Of a DNA stretch of 64,000 bases, positions 1-12,400 are shown one piece after another. The DNA is from Phytoseiulus persimilis (taxonomy: Eukaryota; Arthropoda; Arachnida; Mesostigmata; Phytoseiidae), in NCBI GenBank assembly GCA_037576195.1, contig CM075103.1, positions 2,108,001-2,172,000 on the forward strand, given 5' to 3'. Made by a program: the position numbers and the translations under genes. The notes under the pieces were generated by a model. The model made no database searches. It was not told the DNA's origin and saw nothing but the letters and a program-made list of their open reading frames with translations. How positions within the stretch are numbered: the stretch's first letter is position 1; the number at the start of each line of letters is the position of its first letter.

Positions 1-3000
1 GTAGAGCCGAGACCAGATGACGAGGAATCTCCTTGGAGTCTTCTTCGTGCAGATCTGAGTGGTGTGCGCAGCCCAGAGGGCGAACCTCAGCGTCCCTTAC
101 ACCGGAGATGTCTCCAGCTAGACTCACATAACTTATCCCACGATGTATTCTGTGCCAGCATCGTGAAGTAATTCTCAACCGTGCGGGGAATATCTGGAAG
201 AACCGACCGTATATGGGGGCACGAAAAACCCGCCCGATCCCATCGCAGGTTGGAATATTTGCGTCAATCGTTCGCGTACAAGAAAGCATTCCCACGCACT
301 AAACCTGTCTCCTCCGAAGCCACACAGATCTCGAGTGTAGCTCCTCGAATGTGTCGGAGGATGGTGTCCATTGCCTGCTGAGAGTCTTCGAGTCGACGGC
401 TCAAAGCACACAGGATACTTTGAATCACGCGGTGCTTTCAACTGTGAGCGTCATTGTTTCTAGGGTGGAGAACGTTTGAGCCACACTGACCTGTTACGAA
501 GGCTTTCCAGTGATATTTTTCTTAGGGTCTCCGAGAGGCAGATAAAGAGGCCGATAAGCTGACTGCTCCCCACACGTTTCCTACAATAGATTGTTGTTGA
601 GCTATTGTAGTAGCCGAAAGGAAATTAACGATCACGCTTACCATTCGTCTTCAGCTGACCCTCTGCATTCTTTTTCCGCCCTCATTCCGCGCCCCCACGG
701 ACCACCGACCGGTGAACGTTGTGCTTCGTTGGATGGCTGGACAGGACCCGATAAAAGAGGAAACGGGAGAGCCGCAATCATCGCGACTGAGTATGGAATA
801 TCCGTTTTCAGCATCTCGTCGGAGCTCTCTTGAAAACGAGCCTATGAGGTTCGATGCGAAAATAAGTCCCCGAGTGTTTCCGCCCGGTTTCCACGCAGCT
901 GACTCTGTGGAACGATCTCGATAGAAGGGTGCTGCGAAACCTCGACGAGCTCCTCTGGCGCTATTCAGCCGCGTCGAGTTTTGTTTCAATGTCGATGTCA
1001 TCCTTGGATTACTCCGGAACATTTCCGTCGTGTCAAAAAGCGTTCTAACGAGGCCACGGCCGGCCATTATTCGCTTGACGTCATCTTTTCTACGAGTTCC
1101 CTTCTCTTGTTAATCGATTCCGCTTCCTCGGAAGAGTGAAGTGGGTGCCACTTGAATGGATGCTTGAAAAAGCTCCTAACGAACTCGGAGCATGCTGCCG
1201 TGACATCGACGACTCACTTACTCCAGGCGAGCGAACGAGCTCCGTCAGAGCGAGTTTCGAGAACGGCGTTATCATTCGAAAATTTCGGATCGACAATTAT
1301 TCATGAGTGCTCGCTTGTTTTCGTATCAGTGTGTTAAAGTTTCAGAAGGCGAGAGCTGCTGCCATAGAAGCGAGTACGCTTTAGGGCCACATCCAGTGGC
1401 GGAGTTTCGCGTCCAGACTCCCGTTTCAGAAAGCCGCATCCTCGTTTTTTTTACGTCGGCGCGAAACAGCGACGGCGGTAGCCGTTGTGGTGGTGGTGGT
1501 ACTTCTTTCAACAGCAGCAGCGGCAGCGAGGAGCCATCGGCGGAAACTGGTCACTGTTCGGCCCATTACTCTACGCATGTCCGAGGCGTGACAACGAACC
1601 CTTGTTGCTGAAGCAGACGGTATCCGGGATCATTTCCGGTGTCGAGCGGCAGTCGCAGCCAACCACCCAACCAAGCAACCAGCCAAGAAGCTAGCCAGTC
1701 AAGTCGGCGAGCGAGCGAGCGAGTCCGTCTCTTTGTCCGTCTGGTTGTCCGCTCGACGTAGGCGCGTCTTTTTTTCCTTCGGCAATGACGCAAAGCGCAA
1801 TGAAAGAGAGGAAAGCCATTGCGACAAGCGAGTGAGCCAAGCCAGACCGACCGACCGACCGACCGACTGACTGACCGACCGAGCGACCGAGAAGCAGCAG
1901 GCAGACAGGCAAGGTTCTTGCCTTGCCTAGGAGAACTGGACATTCGAGCAACCGTCAATCGGACCGGAACTTTTCACTCACTGCGGTCGCTCTCCTCTTC
2001 ATGGGAGTCGTCCCCCAGCGCCAATGGAAGGCCATAATATAGTGCTAATGGTCGTCTTCGTGTTCACTGCTTCTTCTCCACTCCTGGTCGATCGGTCCAC
2101 TCCGTTCGCGTAGCAAGACGACTCCTCTCATCTCCTGCTCCACAATGAAGGACACCGGATGTAGGTGCCGCCATTTTCAACGTTAACAGCCCCTCTGGTT
2201 GCATAAAAAAGGCGAGTCCGAACCGGCCGCGACCGTTGACCGGGCCAGATCAAGTGAATTGACGTGGGATCAATCGCGTTGTCATCCCAGCCGTGGTCGA
2301 ACCCATTTTTCCTTGATGAGATTCCGCGAGATTCCACTTTCGAAACGGAGTGCTCAAACCTCTCACTGCCATAGATTTCCATTGAATCGGAGACACTCGG
2401 TGTCTTCAACCTCAGTCCTGAGGATGGCTTCCTCGATTGTGGGACGAAATCGATGTTTCGACCCTGAATCAATCTTCGGAAGACCAAAACCTGTTCCCAC
2501 CCGCGAGCGGCGAAGACTTGCGCGTGCTAAATATAGTGTTCTCGGAGAGCGTGACTAACACTATCCCTCGGACTAACACGTTTGTTTGGGCAAGCACAGA
2601 GACTCATCGCGATCCCTCGCTCGGGTCTTCATCGGGGAGACTGAGGGATCACAGAGTCACGATTCAATAAGGCATGTAAATCAAGTGTCTCCTAAGCTCC
2701 ATCGAAAGCTGGTCTATCCGCGCAGCGGTGTAAAGCCTTCTCCGCGATATTCTGGCTCGTAACGAATGCAGCTCGTTCCCTAGCCCATTTCAGAGTTAAT
2801 GTTATTGTTGCGCTGAGCTGTATCAGACCCCTTCCCGGACGCTGAGCCCCTCTTCCGTATGAGTTGACCGCGTTTCGCGCGGGAATTGCGGCTTGGTCAG
2901 AGGGCGTGAGGAGGGACGACGCATAGCGTCGCCTGGTGAGATATCACCTTAGATGCAAGCGGGTTCTTCCGGGATGCGGTAGAGAGGTTGAAGCCGTTGT

Positions 3001-5251
3001 GGTTGAGATTCATTGTGGTCGTCGGACACATTATCGCATCATTAGAGCGATTCAAGGCCCTAAGGCTGGCATTGTCATCGAACATCCCACGGAAGTCTCA
3101 TCTAGAGCGCCTGATCACTCGCCCTCGACCTTGCTCCGAGAATCACAACGCTCTGAAGCTCCAAACCAACAGCCTCCTCGCCGCTCCTCGCTAAGAGATC
3201 CTTCGAACGACGCGACCGAATGAGTTCTCATGGGAGGGTTTTGAGTGACTGTCCCGTGAAACGCTGTAAAAAGTCTCTTGGCGCCGAACTCCGCAGCCGA
3301 TGATTCTTCCGCTCAAAATTATAGACCGATCGCGGAGGCGACGACGCGTTGTCGCGGAAAGTATCGTTTCAGATATCGATCCGCGCGACTTCTCAAAGCG
3401 TGACCCTCGAGGGCGAGGACGACTTGGCTAGAGTGAAGGGAAACTGCGCCGAGAGTGATATCAGCAGCCGGGGGCTTCTGGGCGTTTTGAAGCGTCCGCC
3501 TCGTTGATGTCAACTTTTTTCCAACAGGCAAGAAGCCCCGTAGGAGTCAATGATGGAATTAAAAACTGCCTCAGACCAAAACGGGCGCCGAAGTTTCTCC
3601 TCCTTCGAGGAGTGAAGGTTTGTGATCGCTTATCAGGATCTTTGATGCCATTCAGAGAAAACCGTGCTCTAGTCGCTTGGGACCACTATTTGTTGCTATC
3701 TCCTGTCAAAAAAAACCCATTCTCTGGAGGAGCGCTCGGTGGGATACAAAATTTATGCAGATCATCGTACGTTTCATAGTGAAATCAGCGATCATTCAGA
3801 CCGGATATAGAGAGTTTCGACTCGCTGAGGGTCTCCATGAGCTCCAAATGCTGAAGTCATTGTTCGGTTCCCTTGATCCTGTGTAGCGGACCTGCAACGT
3901 TGGAATGGAACTGCTGCGGCGATCCACAATGACATTGTCGGAATCTCTGTCTCCGACACAACCAAGCCCTCGGTCCCCGGCTCACGTTTTCGCCGGACCA
4001 GATTCATTTCTCAGGGTATTCTCCATTCAGAATTCTTGACCGAGGAGAGAACCACATTGTGAGGCAGTTTGAAATGTTCAAATTCATCGTGGCCTCTGAC
4101 CATTGGGAATACCCTTATAGAGTTCTGATCCCGACCTTTCCTCAGTATCTCCACGATACTGAACGACTACTTCGAAGTCCTGGTCTTGATCTCTGCGTTT
4201 CGTAGGCTCTGCGACTTGCCTTTCTCCCATGACCTATTTCCCCTCGGTTCCACGTTTTATTGAACAACATCAATCACCGTATAAACATATTCATGTACCA
4301 AGCGACCTTCGGCCGACTGTCCTGAGTGACGTTTTTATTTTGTTTGATGAAGAAGAATCCGGGAAGATCATCTCCCTTTTTATTCGAGGGCCCCCAGATA
4401 GACATAATTTTCCGAGATACGGAAAATTAATCCCCGTACCAAGTGCCGGGCTGCCCCGAAATATCTTTACATCCGATCGGAGCGGGTCAGGGAATCAGGG
4501 GAATCATAGGGACGAAATCCTCACCAGCAAGTGGTACGGAAATCGAATTGCCGTACCGATGTGGTGCGGGAATTCATTTTTCGGATCCCCTACCCGAGGA
4601 TCCTTACTATGTATGATCGGCTATGATCTGAGCATACTTTTCCGAGTCTGGAGGGGTGATTCCGGGACCAATCTGATACTATCCCAATACTATCCCGAGT
4701 CCAGATGACTTGTCTGCCCCCATGAAAATGACCTACTCGGTCAGACTATTGAAGCCGCGGCAAACCAAGACGCTCGTTTGCTTGATAGTTTCTTTCGATA
4801 GTGTTCGATCGAAAACGGCATCCAGTATGGATGAAGACAATGTGCTTCACATCAGCCGCTCAGAACATGTGGCGGCTATCTTGCTGAACCATTTAGGAGC
4901 GGTAAACTCATGTTTTTTTTTTTCATCGATTGTGTTTCAGTGCAGTTCTGCCGAGTCGCCACGGATCGTTCGGAGTACCTCGGGGTGGTCAGAATACCTC
5001 GGATTGTTCGCGCCAAGCATCCGTTCCTTCTTGGAGCAAAACTGGCGAAAAGTTGACACAGAACTTGAGAAACTTGACAGACAAACTGAGACAAAACTGA
5101 AAAATTACTGTGAAATGATCGCAATCGCGGTACCTACAGGTACTTCATGGAATTTCGGAAGCGGCAGTCGAGAGAGGCGGAAAGTGGCGAGGTTCTCGAG
5201 TCAAGCTCTGACGGACGCCGTGTTCGGCAACCCGAGAGGGTCTGTCCTTTC
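1..5251. other. No gene recognised
   Basis: No exon of a recognisable family and no convincing splice-linked reading frame was found on either strand. The stretch holds a short GGT run near 1489-1503, a tetranucleotide-rich island at about 1640-1990 (listed separately) and a small perfect inverted repeat: GGTACGG at 4533-4539 and CCGTACC at 4551-4557 with an 11-base loop. Open frames of up to 191 codons occur (for example 4710-5285 +). At this base composition such lengths are expected by chance. Confidence 0.5.
1640..1990. repeat. Tetranucleotide-rich low-complexity island
   Basis: The sequence drifts through 4-base periodic words: CAAC/CAAG repeats near 1660-1690, GAGC repeats near 1708-1722, and an almost pure GACC array at 1845-1890 interrupted by GACT and GAGC. 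Similar GACC/GAGC-rich islands recur at about 14225-14275, 24870-25150 and 31205-31290 (+ sense), and about 61650-61850 (complementary sense). At three of those sites a strong + strand donor follows. Here I see no clear donor, so it may be a simple repeat or an untranslated promoter-proximal region. Confidence 0.6.
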
Positions 5252-5265
5252 GCGTGAGCACTCAG
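5252..5265. repeat. Left target-site duplication of SINE
   Basis: The 14-base word GCGTGAGCACTCAG here is identical to 5542-5555. The bases immediately outside both copies differ, so the duplication is exactly 14 bp, as produced by LINE-type target-primed integration. It sets the left boundary of the tRNA-derived SINE. Confidence 0.85.
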
Positions 5266-5541
5266 TTTCTTTGTTTTCCGGCTGAACCTCCCAGCCAGCC
5301 CTCAGAAGTGTCCTGGGATCACCTTTCGGTATTGCTTCAGTAACACTCCCTATCGCCTCGCAAATCCCATTGCGGGCGGTGGGCTTGGGTCTTAAGATGG
5401 TTCGGATTTGATTCTGATACAAATTAAATCCTCTTTTTACCACATAAGAAATTTTTGTTGTCGGCCGGGGATCGAACCCGCGATTGCTAGCTTAGCGTGG
5501 CACCTAAGGCGTTGGTTTATGCCACACGGCCAACGAGCCGA
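5266..5541 (-). mobile_element. tRNA-derived SINE, about 276 bp
   Basis: A short interspersed element reads on the - strand. Its head (5540 down to about 5460) is a tRNA-like RNA polymerase III promoter. The A box TGGCCGTGTGG is the complement of 5522-5532. The perfect B box GGTTCGATCCC is the complement of 5468-5478. About 190 bp of tRNA-unrelated body follows, then an A-rich tail ending GGAAAACAAAGAAA just before 5265. The element is framed by a perfect 14-bp target-site duplication, so both ends are exact and the insertion is young enough to keep it undamaged. No protein is encoded; mobilisation would depend on a LINE elsewhere in the genome. The head is not a functional tRNA gene because the acceptor ends do not pair. 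Confidence 0.85.
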
Positions 5542-5555
5542 GCGTGAGCACTCAG
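5542..5555. repeat. Right target-site duplication of SINE
   Basis: Second perfect copy of the 14-base word at 5252-5265, adjoining the tRNA-like head of the SINE. It defines the insertion boundary. Confidence 0.85.
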
Positions 5556-8500
5556 CTACATAAGTTGACATTTCCGAAATGGGAAGTCTCGATCCGATAA
5601 CGATCGAAGCATCTACCGCTCCTGGGTGCTTCGCTCTTCTTCCGTATCTTCCACGAGGCGCGTTAGCCGTCATCTCCTGTGGGAAACTGTCTCATTCGCC
5701 CACGCAGAAGATCGCACCGCGCTCGAGAGTCGATCTTGCTCCGAAATCGCTGTTGTTGATCCGCCGAGTTCCTGCTCGCTTCTTTTTGAACATTGTGTGT
5801 GAGAAAAGCACGAGGGAATTGATGTTCGGAATCGATTGACCTGAAATGCTCTGAGAGCCGACCTTCCTCGAGCACTATCCAGATAAGTACCTTGACACTC
5901 ACCGACGCTGGTTGGTTCGCATTCTGACGTCTTGTCAACCCTCAACCTTCATACCTCCTACTCCACTGCTCTACGCCCCACCAATGATTCTCATAATCGT
6001 TGAAGGCTCACCGAGCTTGCCGGCCCGTGTTTCAAAGACTACATACGTCCTGACCGAAGTGATATCCCACGATTGAAGCAGAAGCCGCAGAAGCCGTTGG
6101 TCCAACTCCATTTCAAGAGAATCAGGCTCAATCGCTGCATCATGATTAGAGCCTGGAGGTTTCGGTGATTTTTCCGAATAACACATCGATCGGCCGGGAT
6201 TGATCCATTGGAATGGGGGAATAGTTTTGAAAAGTCACCTGAACTTCCAGGCAGTAGTCACCGTGAAGGGCTGCAGAATACAACATGTGGTTCATACCGA
6301 GAGATCAGATGTACTGGTATTCGTTTATCGAGAAGCTCTGAGGAGATTTGAACCAGTATCGGGAGACAGACGCGAGAATCTATCCCAAGGATGGGAGGCT
6401 GAGCTACGAAGGAGGCGAAAGGATCATCCGAAGGACGAACTCTGACCGAAATTATTTTTCCGAGAGTTTGGAAATTAACAAAGGAATGCCAGTGTGAGGC
6501 TCGCGGAACTCCTCCTCGAGAAGTCTTCCGGTTCTCTGTTCCTCTCTCCCGCGGTCAACGCCGCTCTCCTATGGAATCCCAGTGAGCTCGGATATCGAAG
6601 CATTTGAAATCTTGTTCTCCCGGGAGCGGATCTCCCGAACCTCGTCGATCGGATAGGCCACAGGCCTAGCGAAGCTCCTTGCGGAGCTCTGCGCTGCATC
6701 GATAATGCAGTGAGCACCTCGGAAGAACTCACAAGCTCAGCCAACTTTTCTCTACAGTGAGACCCAATCGGCTCTGTTCTCGGAAGGGGAGAGTCAACCT
6801 ACGCTGGCAAGTCGCTCCCTCGATTCAACGAGCGTCGCCAAGACGTGACATCTGAACGAATTCGATCCAGAGCAATACGAATCCGACAGTACTTCAAGCG
6901 TAGCGATACAATGATTGGCGCAAGCAACTGAGGAGGACGTCTAGACCCGAGTCCAAATGATACAGTGACGAATTCACACGGTCGCTCCGATCGATGGGAG
7001 CATCGGCAGAATGTGTGACGAGCAGCGTGTCGAACCCTTCCGCCGTTGCTCTGTGCTCTCCGCCTCCTTCTCGATGTTCCGCTAAATTAGCATAATCATC
7101 CGTGACCGTCTCTCTGACTCGATCATTATTATCCTTTGTGCTGGGCCAGTAGCATGTGGGAATTGACCGCAGGTGCTCGCAATCATCAGATCCAGCTCGC
7201 AGGTCTGGTGAGGACTTGGATAACTCCACTGGAGGGGAAATTCATTGAGATAGATCGATGCGCCCGACCCGATGGGACTTAAGGATCACAAGCGCTAATT
7301 GTGTGGTGTTCAGAGAGGATTCTTCTTCAGACAGCTTACCCACGTGGCGCTCAACCAACATCGCCCCAAAGGCAGACTAGGTTTTCCTCCGAGTGACGAA
7401 GTTCAGTTTTCTATGTACTGAAGACGAGCGCCTGTCTCTGGAACGCGGGGGCGCTCCAGTCTCACAAGGACCCATACCGCTGAGCTCCTCGATAGTTGTG
7501 TGGATCTGAATTCGGACGAAGGGGAGATCGACAAACACTGAAGTCATTGGGTATTTTCAAAAGGGAAAAAGACTCAGGCTCCACGGATTTGTGGGATTAT
7601 CCACAAAGAAAATAAGAGTTCTCCGCTGGCTATCGTACGGTACAAATTCGAAGCTCATCGAGGCCTGCACCAGCCAGCAGGACAGATGGAAGGAACGATC
7701 GGGGGGAATTACGATTAAAGTTGCCGTTTTGCAGGGAGCCTGTGTTTTTTCCTGTTTTTTCTCTCTCAGAGCAACATATCTGTTTTTTTTTTTCGTGTTT
7801 TCCCTCCTATGAGACAAGCCGGATAAATCTATTTGAGCCGATTTTCCGGATGATCACAAGTGAAGGTTCACTCGCAGTGCTGTGCTTCGATCGTCGGGTG
7901 ATTCAGGAACGCTGGCTTCCTAGAGTTGTTCTTGGGGAGCGAAAGAAAGCCTCCTGAATGCCGCTAACTATTCAGAATGACATTTTCCCTCTCCTGGGAA
8001 ACTGGGCTCGGGAGAGAAATCTTGAAGTAGGTGATTGAGGCTGAATATTTTTGCATCGTCGATGACAGCGAGCCAGACGTGTCGCACGAGAATCAGAGAG
8101 CCAGTAACTGCGCCACATCAAGATCAATGTATTTCAGTTCAACGTGTTCGAACTATTCTTTGATTCCATCGAAGCGGAGAGTGAGTCTCCAGAGGAGCTG
8201 AACTGGTTGATGACAAAGATAGAATCTGAAAATCTCGAAATCAATGAGGGAGAGTCGAAAGTCGAGCGGAAACAGTGCTAGGAATCTATTGGAAGTTATC
8301 CAACAGACTCGATACTCAAACGGCAAACGTTGTCACCTGCTCTTGAAATTTATCCAGGGCGGCGATAACCTTTGCTGGTTGTGAGGAAAGTTTTTCGAAG
8401 TTTAAAATGATCGAGGTCTATCGGCGCTCAAGGATGAGTCAGCTGCGTTTGTCTGATCTCGCGATCTTCCCTGTGGAGAACGAGCTGTCTGGTAGCATCG

Positions 8501-8607
8501 ACGTGAAAGTAGCGGTACATGTACTCGCGATCTTCGAAGCTCAGGGGATTGGACTCCAAGGTACATTGTGAAGTCTGAAAACGGGGTGGAAATGAGATAA
8601 TATAGTC
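5556..8607. other. No gene recognised
   Basis: No recognisable coding exon. One short open stretch on the + strand (about 8137-8280) follows an acceptor-like ATTTCAG and reads as an acidic 47-residue tail ending in a stop at 8279-8281. It has no identified upstream exon and is not annotated as a gene. A T10 run lies near 7782-7791. Confidence 0.4.
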
Positions 8608-9419
8608 TCAACGTCGAGTGCCGGACTTCTGGCATCCTTCCCCCAGATTCGACTGCTCGAGGTCATGCACAATGATGCCTTCTGAGTCCCTCGAGGGTGA
8701 GGTGGGAAGGGCGGCATCTTCGGATTCGCCTGGCTGCGCCCCCTGACTGTGAGCCTCTAAAGGGAGCAAAAATCAACACAAAGAGTTTTTTCGAGAAAAA
8801 AATTGTGACTGAACTACCGTTGAAGCTCCAATAAACGCCTCTCCCGAATGAACGCCCCCAAAAATAAGGTGCCCCTGCACCGGGAAGAGCTCATAAGACT
8901 GACAACTCACCGGGTAGCTACCTCCGCCGGCGAGACGAGCCACATTGAGATACAAGCTCACTAGATTTCGGGATCGATATGCCAAGGGTCTCATGCCTGG
9001 GACATTCCGTGGGACATGTTAACAGCCTTTTGTTCAAAAACCTCTCTGGAAAACGACCAATTGCACTCCAGTTGTGAAAATAGGCGCTGCGGCGTTGCGG
9101 AGCTTTCACGGTGCCATGAGTTAGCCACGTTACGAGAACAAGAGCGTTTTGGAGTTATGAATCGGTGCCCCATGTGTTCGAAAGTCTGATCTGAGCCGTT
9201 GAGAGTTTTCTTATTGTAGATGAGCGCCTCCGAGCGAACAGGGGGCATTCTTTACTTCCTCTGGGCGTCCAAGCTTCAGGTTCGGAGCTCCCGAGAGGGT
9301 AACGACCGGGAATCACGGGGGCTTCGGAAACGTGAAACTCGAATGGTCCCCTCACTTGTCGACTCATTTACGGATGCAAGAAGAGAAGACAAAAACATGT
9401 GGAGAGCAACTAGAATCAT
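8608..9419 (-). CDS. Tentative small secreted protein, three exons
   Basis: A possible 98-residue precursor on the - strand, not matched to any family. Exon 1 is 9419-9356, from ATG. It encodes a signal-peptide-like start, MILVALHMFLSSLLASV, and ends at donor A|GTGAGG in phase 1. Exon 2 is 8996-8911, after acceptor CCCAG, and ends at a strong phase-0 donor CCG|GTGAGT. Exon 3 is 8754-8608, after a T-rich acceptor ending TTTAGAG. It encodes an acidic, Ser/Glu-rich tail and a TGA stop. The introns (359 and 156 bp) are of the size seen in the P450 and innexin genes. The phases join without a stop. Weak points are the choice between two overlapping acceptor AGs at exon 3 and the lack of an evident poly(A) signal or TATA box. 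The pieces could have been joined by chance. Confidence 0.28.
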
Positions 9420-12400
9420 GGTAATGGTTGAAACACGATTAAGTCAATCAATCGGATCAGTATCGAAAAACCCCATTTCCTAGCTGGCTAAGGGGGGTGA
9501 AGTCTCATGAACGCCACCAATCTTGCAGCTGATAACCAGATGCGGGCTCAGTTCCTCGAGACGATTTCTCCCTCCTCAGACCCATTCGATTCTACGCTCT
9601 TGACCTGAGCAATCCGACCTTTGAGCCCAAGTGGGGTAGTCAGGCTCGATGAATCCAAGTCTCTCCAAGACCGCGAGGCGTTCGTGTTGTTTGGGCATCA
9701 TCCTCATTCTGTCCTCCCGCAGCATGAGGTGAAAGCAGCGGCTGAACCAATAACAAGTTCCGTGCGACAAATTTCGAGATATCCCAGCGCCCGGACGGGT
9801 TGGGATGCCGTCAGATGGGTTTCGTATGTGCCTGTTCACGAACGTGACAATTTAAGAAACAACAAAAAGCGTTGCTCCGTTATTCTCGAAGCGCGCGTCT
9901 AGTTCAGAATCAATGCACTACTTGTGAAGCAAACAGGAGCTGCGAATCGATATGAGAGGTTGGGGGTCATCGGCTCTGAGGGTCAAACCATGTTGATAGA
10001 AATCCAGTGATATTCAAGATGTTTCCAGTCGAGCGACTGCAGAAGAAAAACTTGTTCCGTCTCTTTCTCTCAACCCTGAATGACATCCGATTGATTCTGT
10101 GGTCTGAGTCTCAGACACGCCAGTCCTCTACGCTCGAACCGATTCTAAACTCTGTGGCTGCTCTGGCTTCTCTAACAGGTGTTGAACCAATTTTTCCGTC
10201 GTGTGCAAGAGTTTGGGGCTCGACCTGAACAGAAGTACCCATTTGTCGCACGGCTCTAGCCAGCAGAATGTTTACAAGGCTCGCGGGAGCGAGTTTTCCT
10301 TTTGAGGCCCTCCAAGCGGTGGCGCTCACGAACCACCGTCGGTTCCAGATGCCCGTGAACAGAGAGAGGAGGACCGGCCCGATTCTCCGGCAGCACGCAA
10401 CCCTAAACTCAGCGTTTGAAGCTTCCGTGTCAATGCTGTCATTGGGTCTTGCGTGGAGTCGATAGCCGCATCCAGGCCAAGGAGATGGGCAGAGCCGAAC
10501 AGACTGCATTTTGAGGGGAGGATTCGGCGACAAGAAGATGAACCTCACCAGGCTAGATATCCATGTATGTTTAGGAAACCATCCGGGCCACTGATTGGGC
10601 CTCCCATCGATGATTTGGGATCGGCCATTGCTTTCACTGGATCGACAACCTATAGTGAGGACTTTCACTCACGATCAAGGGATGCTCAGCGTGTCGATCG
10701 GGGAAGGTGGAGCAGCAAATCGACCGAATCATCCGGGTCGGTTGTCGCCTTCGAATCGTCAATAGGAGACGAGTGGCGGGACAAGTCCAACTTTGCCACA
10801 CTGTTCTCTCGATACACTGGTGGAGTAATGTGTCACCAGAAAACCCCTATCAGATTCCAGAGCGTTCGGCGTTTTCGGCATCACGAGCGTGACATACCAT
10901 TCAACAAGTTTGATCGCCGCTTGGCGGGACCGGTTAGACCATGATGCTCCCAAGTTTTGCGGAAGATCGGTCTCAAGTTCGCGGGGACTCGATGTGAATA
11001 GCGATGTCGAATCGCGATTTCTGTCACCGCCGTGCTCCAACACCCGTTGAGAAAAATGCATCGTTTTTCGGCGCGGAGAACCATTTCCTTCACGCCATGA
11101 ATCGACGGTCCGCTCCGATACGGAGAATAATTTCCAGGACTCCAGGGAAACGATTCCCCTCCTCCCACCCCTTTATCTCGGAATCGGCGGTCCGGAGATC
11201 ATGTGGTGAAGTTTTGGGGGGAGGCACCTCGGGAGCAAGGCCCATTTGTCGGGGAGATGAGGAATAACTCCAAGGAATCCATGGGATCAATGACCGAGCG
11301 TGTGGTGCGGCGAGGAACAGAAGCATGACAGGGGGCGGATTGCGAGCTCCAGGACTTTCCTGGAGTCCTTAAGGTTATAACATTGAGGAGAAATACGGAG
11401 AGGAAGCTTACGCTCCTGGGCGGGAGGCGTCAAGACCGTCTCGATGTTGTTGAAGGGGAAGTTTCGAAGATTCGACCCAGAGAAAAGGGGACTGGTTTCA
11501 GGAGAAACCGCGATCAGGACTTGGGGAAAACTAGGGAAAGAAGAGATGGGGAGGGGGGGGGGGTCATTCATTCCAGCGCCCGCGTGGCAGAGGTGAGGTT
11601 TCGTCCCCTGGAAAATCTGAGGAGCTAGAGAGGTAAGCGCCCCAGCAGCACCCTCGGCCGTGGCGCAGATCCCGGCCGTGACATTTGTTCTGAGCCTTGT
11701 GGGAATAATTTACAATCGCGCTACGGGTCCTGGAAGAATTTCCAGCTGGGGGCTCTCATCCAATTTTCTCGTCTGAGACACGGAGCGAGCGGGAAGATGG
11801 GATGGATTGCACAAAACCCGAACGGCGGCAACCCATTCCCAGTTGGATCGAATCATCCGATCGAGGTTCTGCGGCTTAGTTTGTTGGCTTCAGCTTGTCA
11901 CATGATTCCGAACTAGGAGCCGACTGTGGGAGCTTTTCACTGCCTGCCAGCTCGTGCTCATCCGGGGAAGTCGCGAGCGTCTCCACGGTGGCTTAGAGAA
12001 CGGCGATTCGGGAACGAAGTCGGTCGTGTGATGAGGGAGAAATGTCGTTCCTTGAGGAGGTGTTGGCGCTGTCGGGATGAACGCTGTGCGAGTAAAGCAC
12101 AATCGGCGGATGACGGGAGCCCGGGCTGAGAAACCGGTACATCGGAGGAAATGTCATGGGGAGGGAGGGTGATCGAGTGAAACTCAGGAATTAGGAGGAC
12201 CTAGAGCGTTCACGCTTCAGGTGTTTTCAAGTTCTCAAAGAGGCCCAAGACGGCGCCCTAACAGCTGCAGCTCAAGCAGCTTCCGAAGAACGACACTCAG
12301 GCTGGCAACTCGGTCTGGAGCAACACTCGAACCCGGTCTATGGGATCAGCAGACAATGCCACCAGGAGTCGAGAACGCTCTCGGTTTCAGTTGCCAACAT

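Noticed and set aside
1485-1958. Frames with WWWW/QQQQ and RSVGRSVGRS runs
   Set aside because: Produced by GGT, CAG and GACC simple repeats, not by coding constraint.
4710-5285. 191-codon + frame running into the SINE
   Set aside because: It crosses the SINE boundary and target-site duplication, so an intact host gene here is unlikely; no motif.
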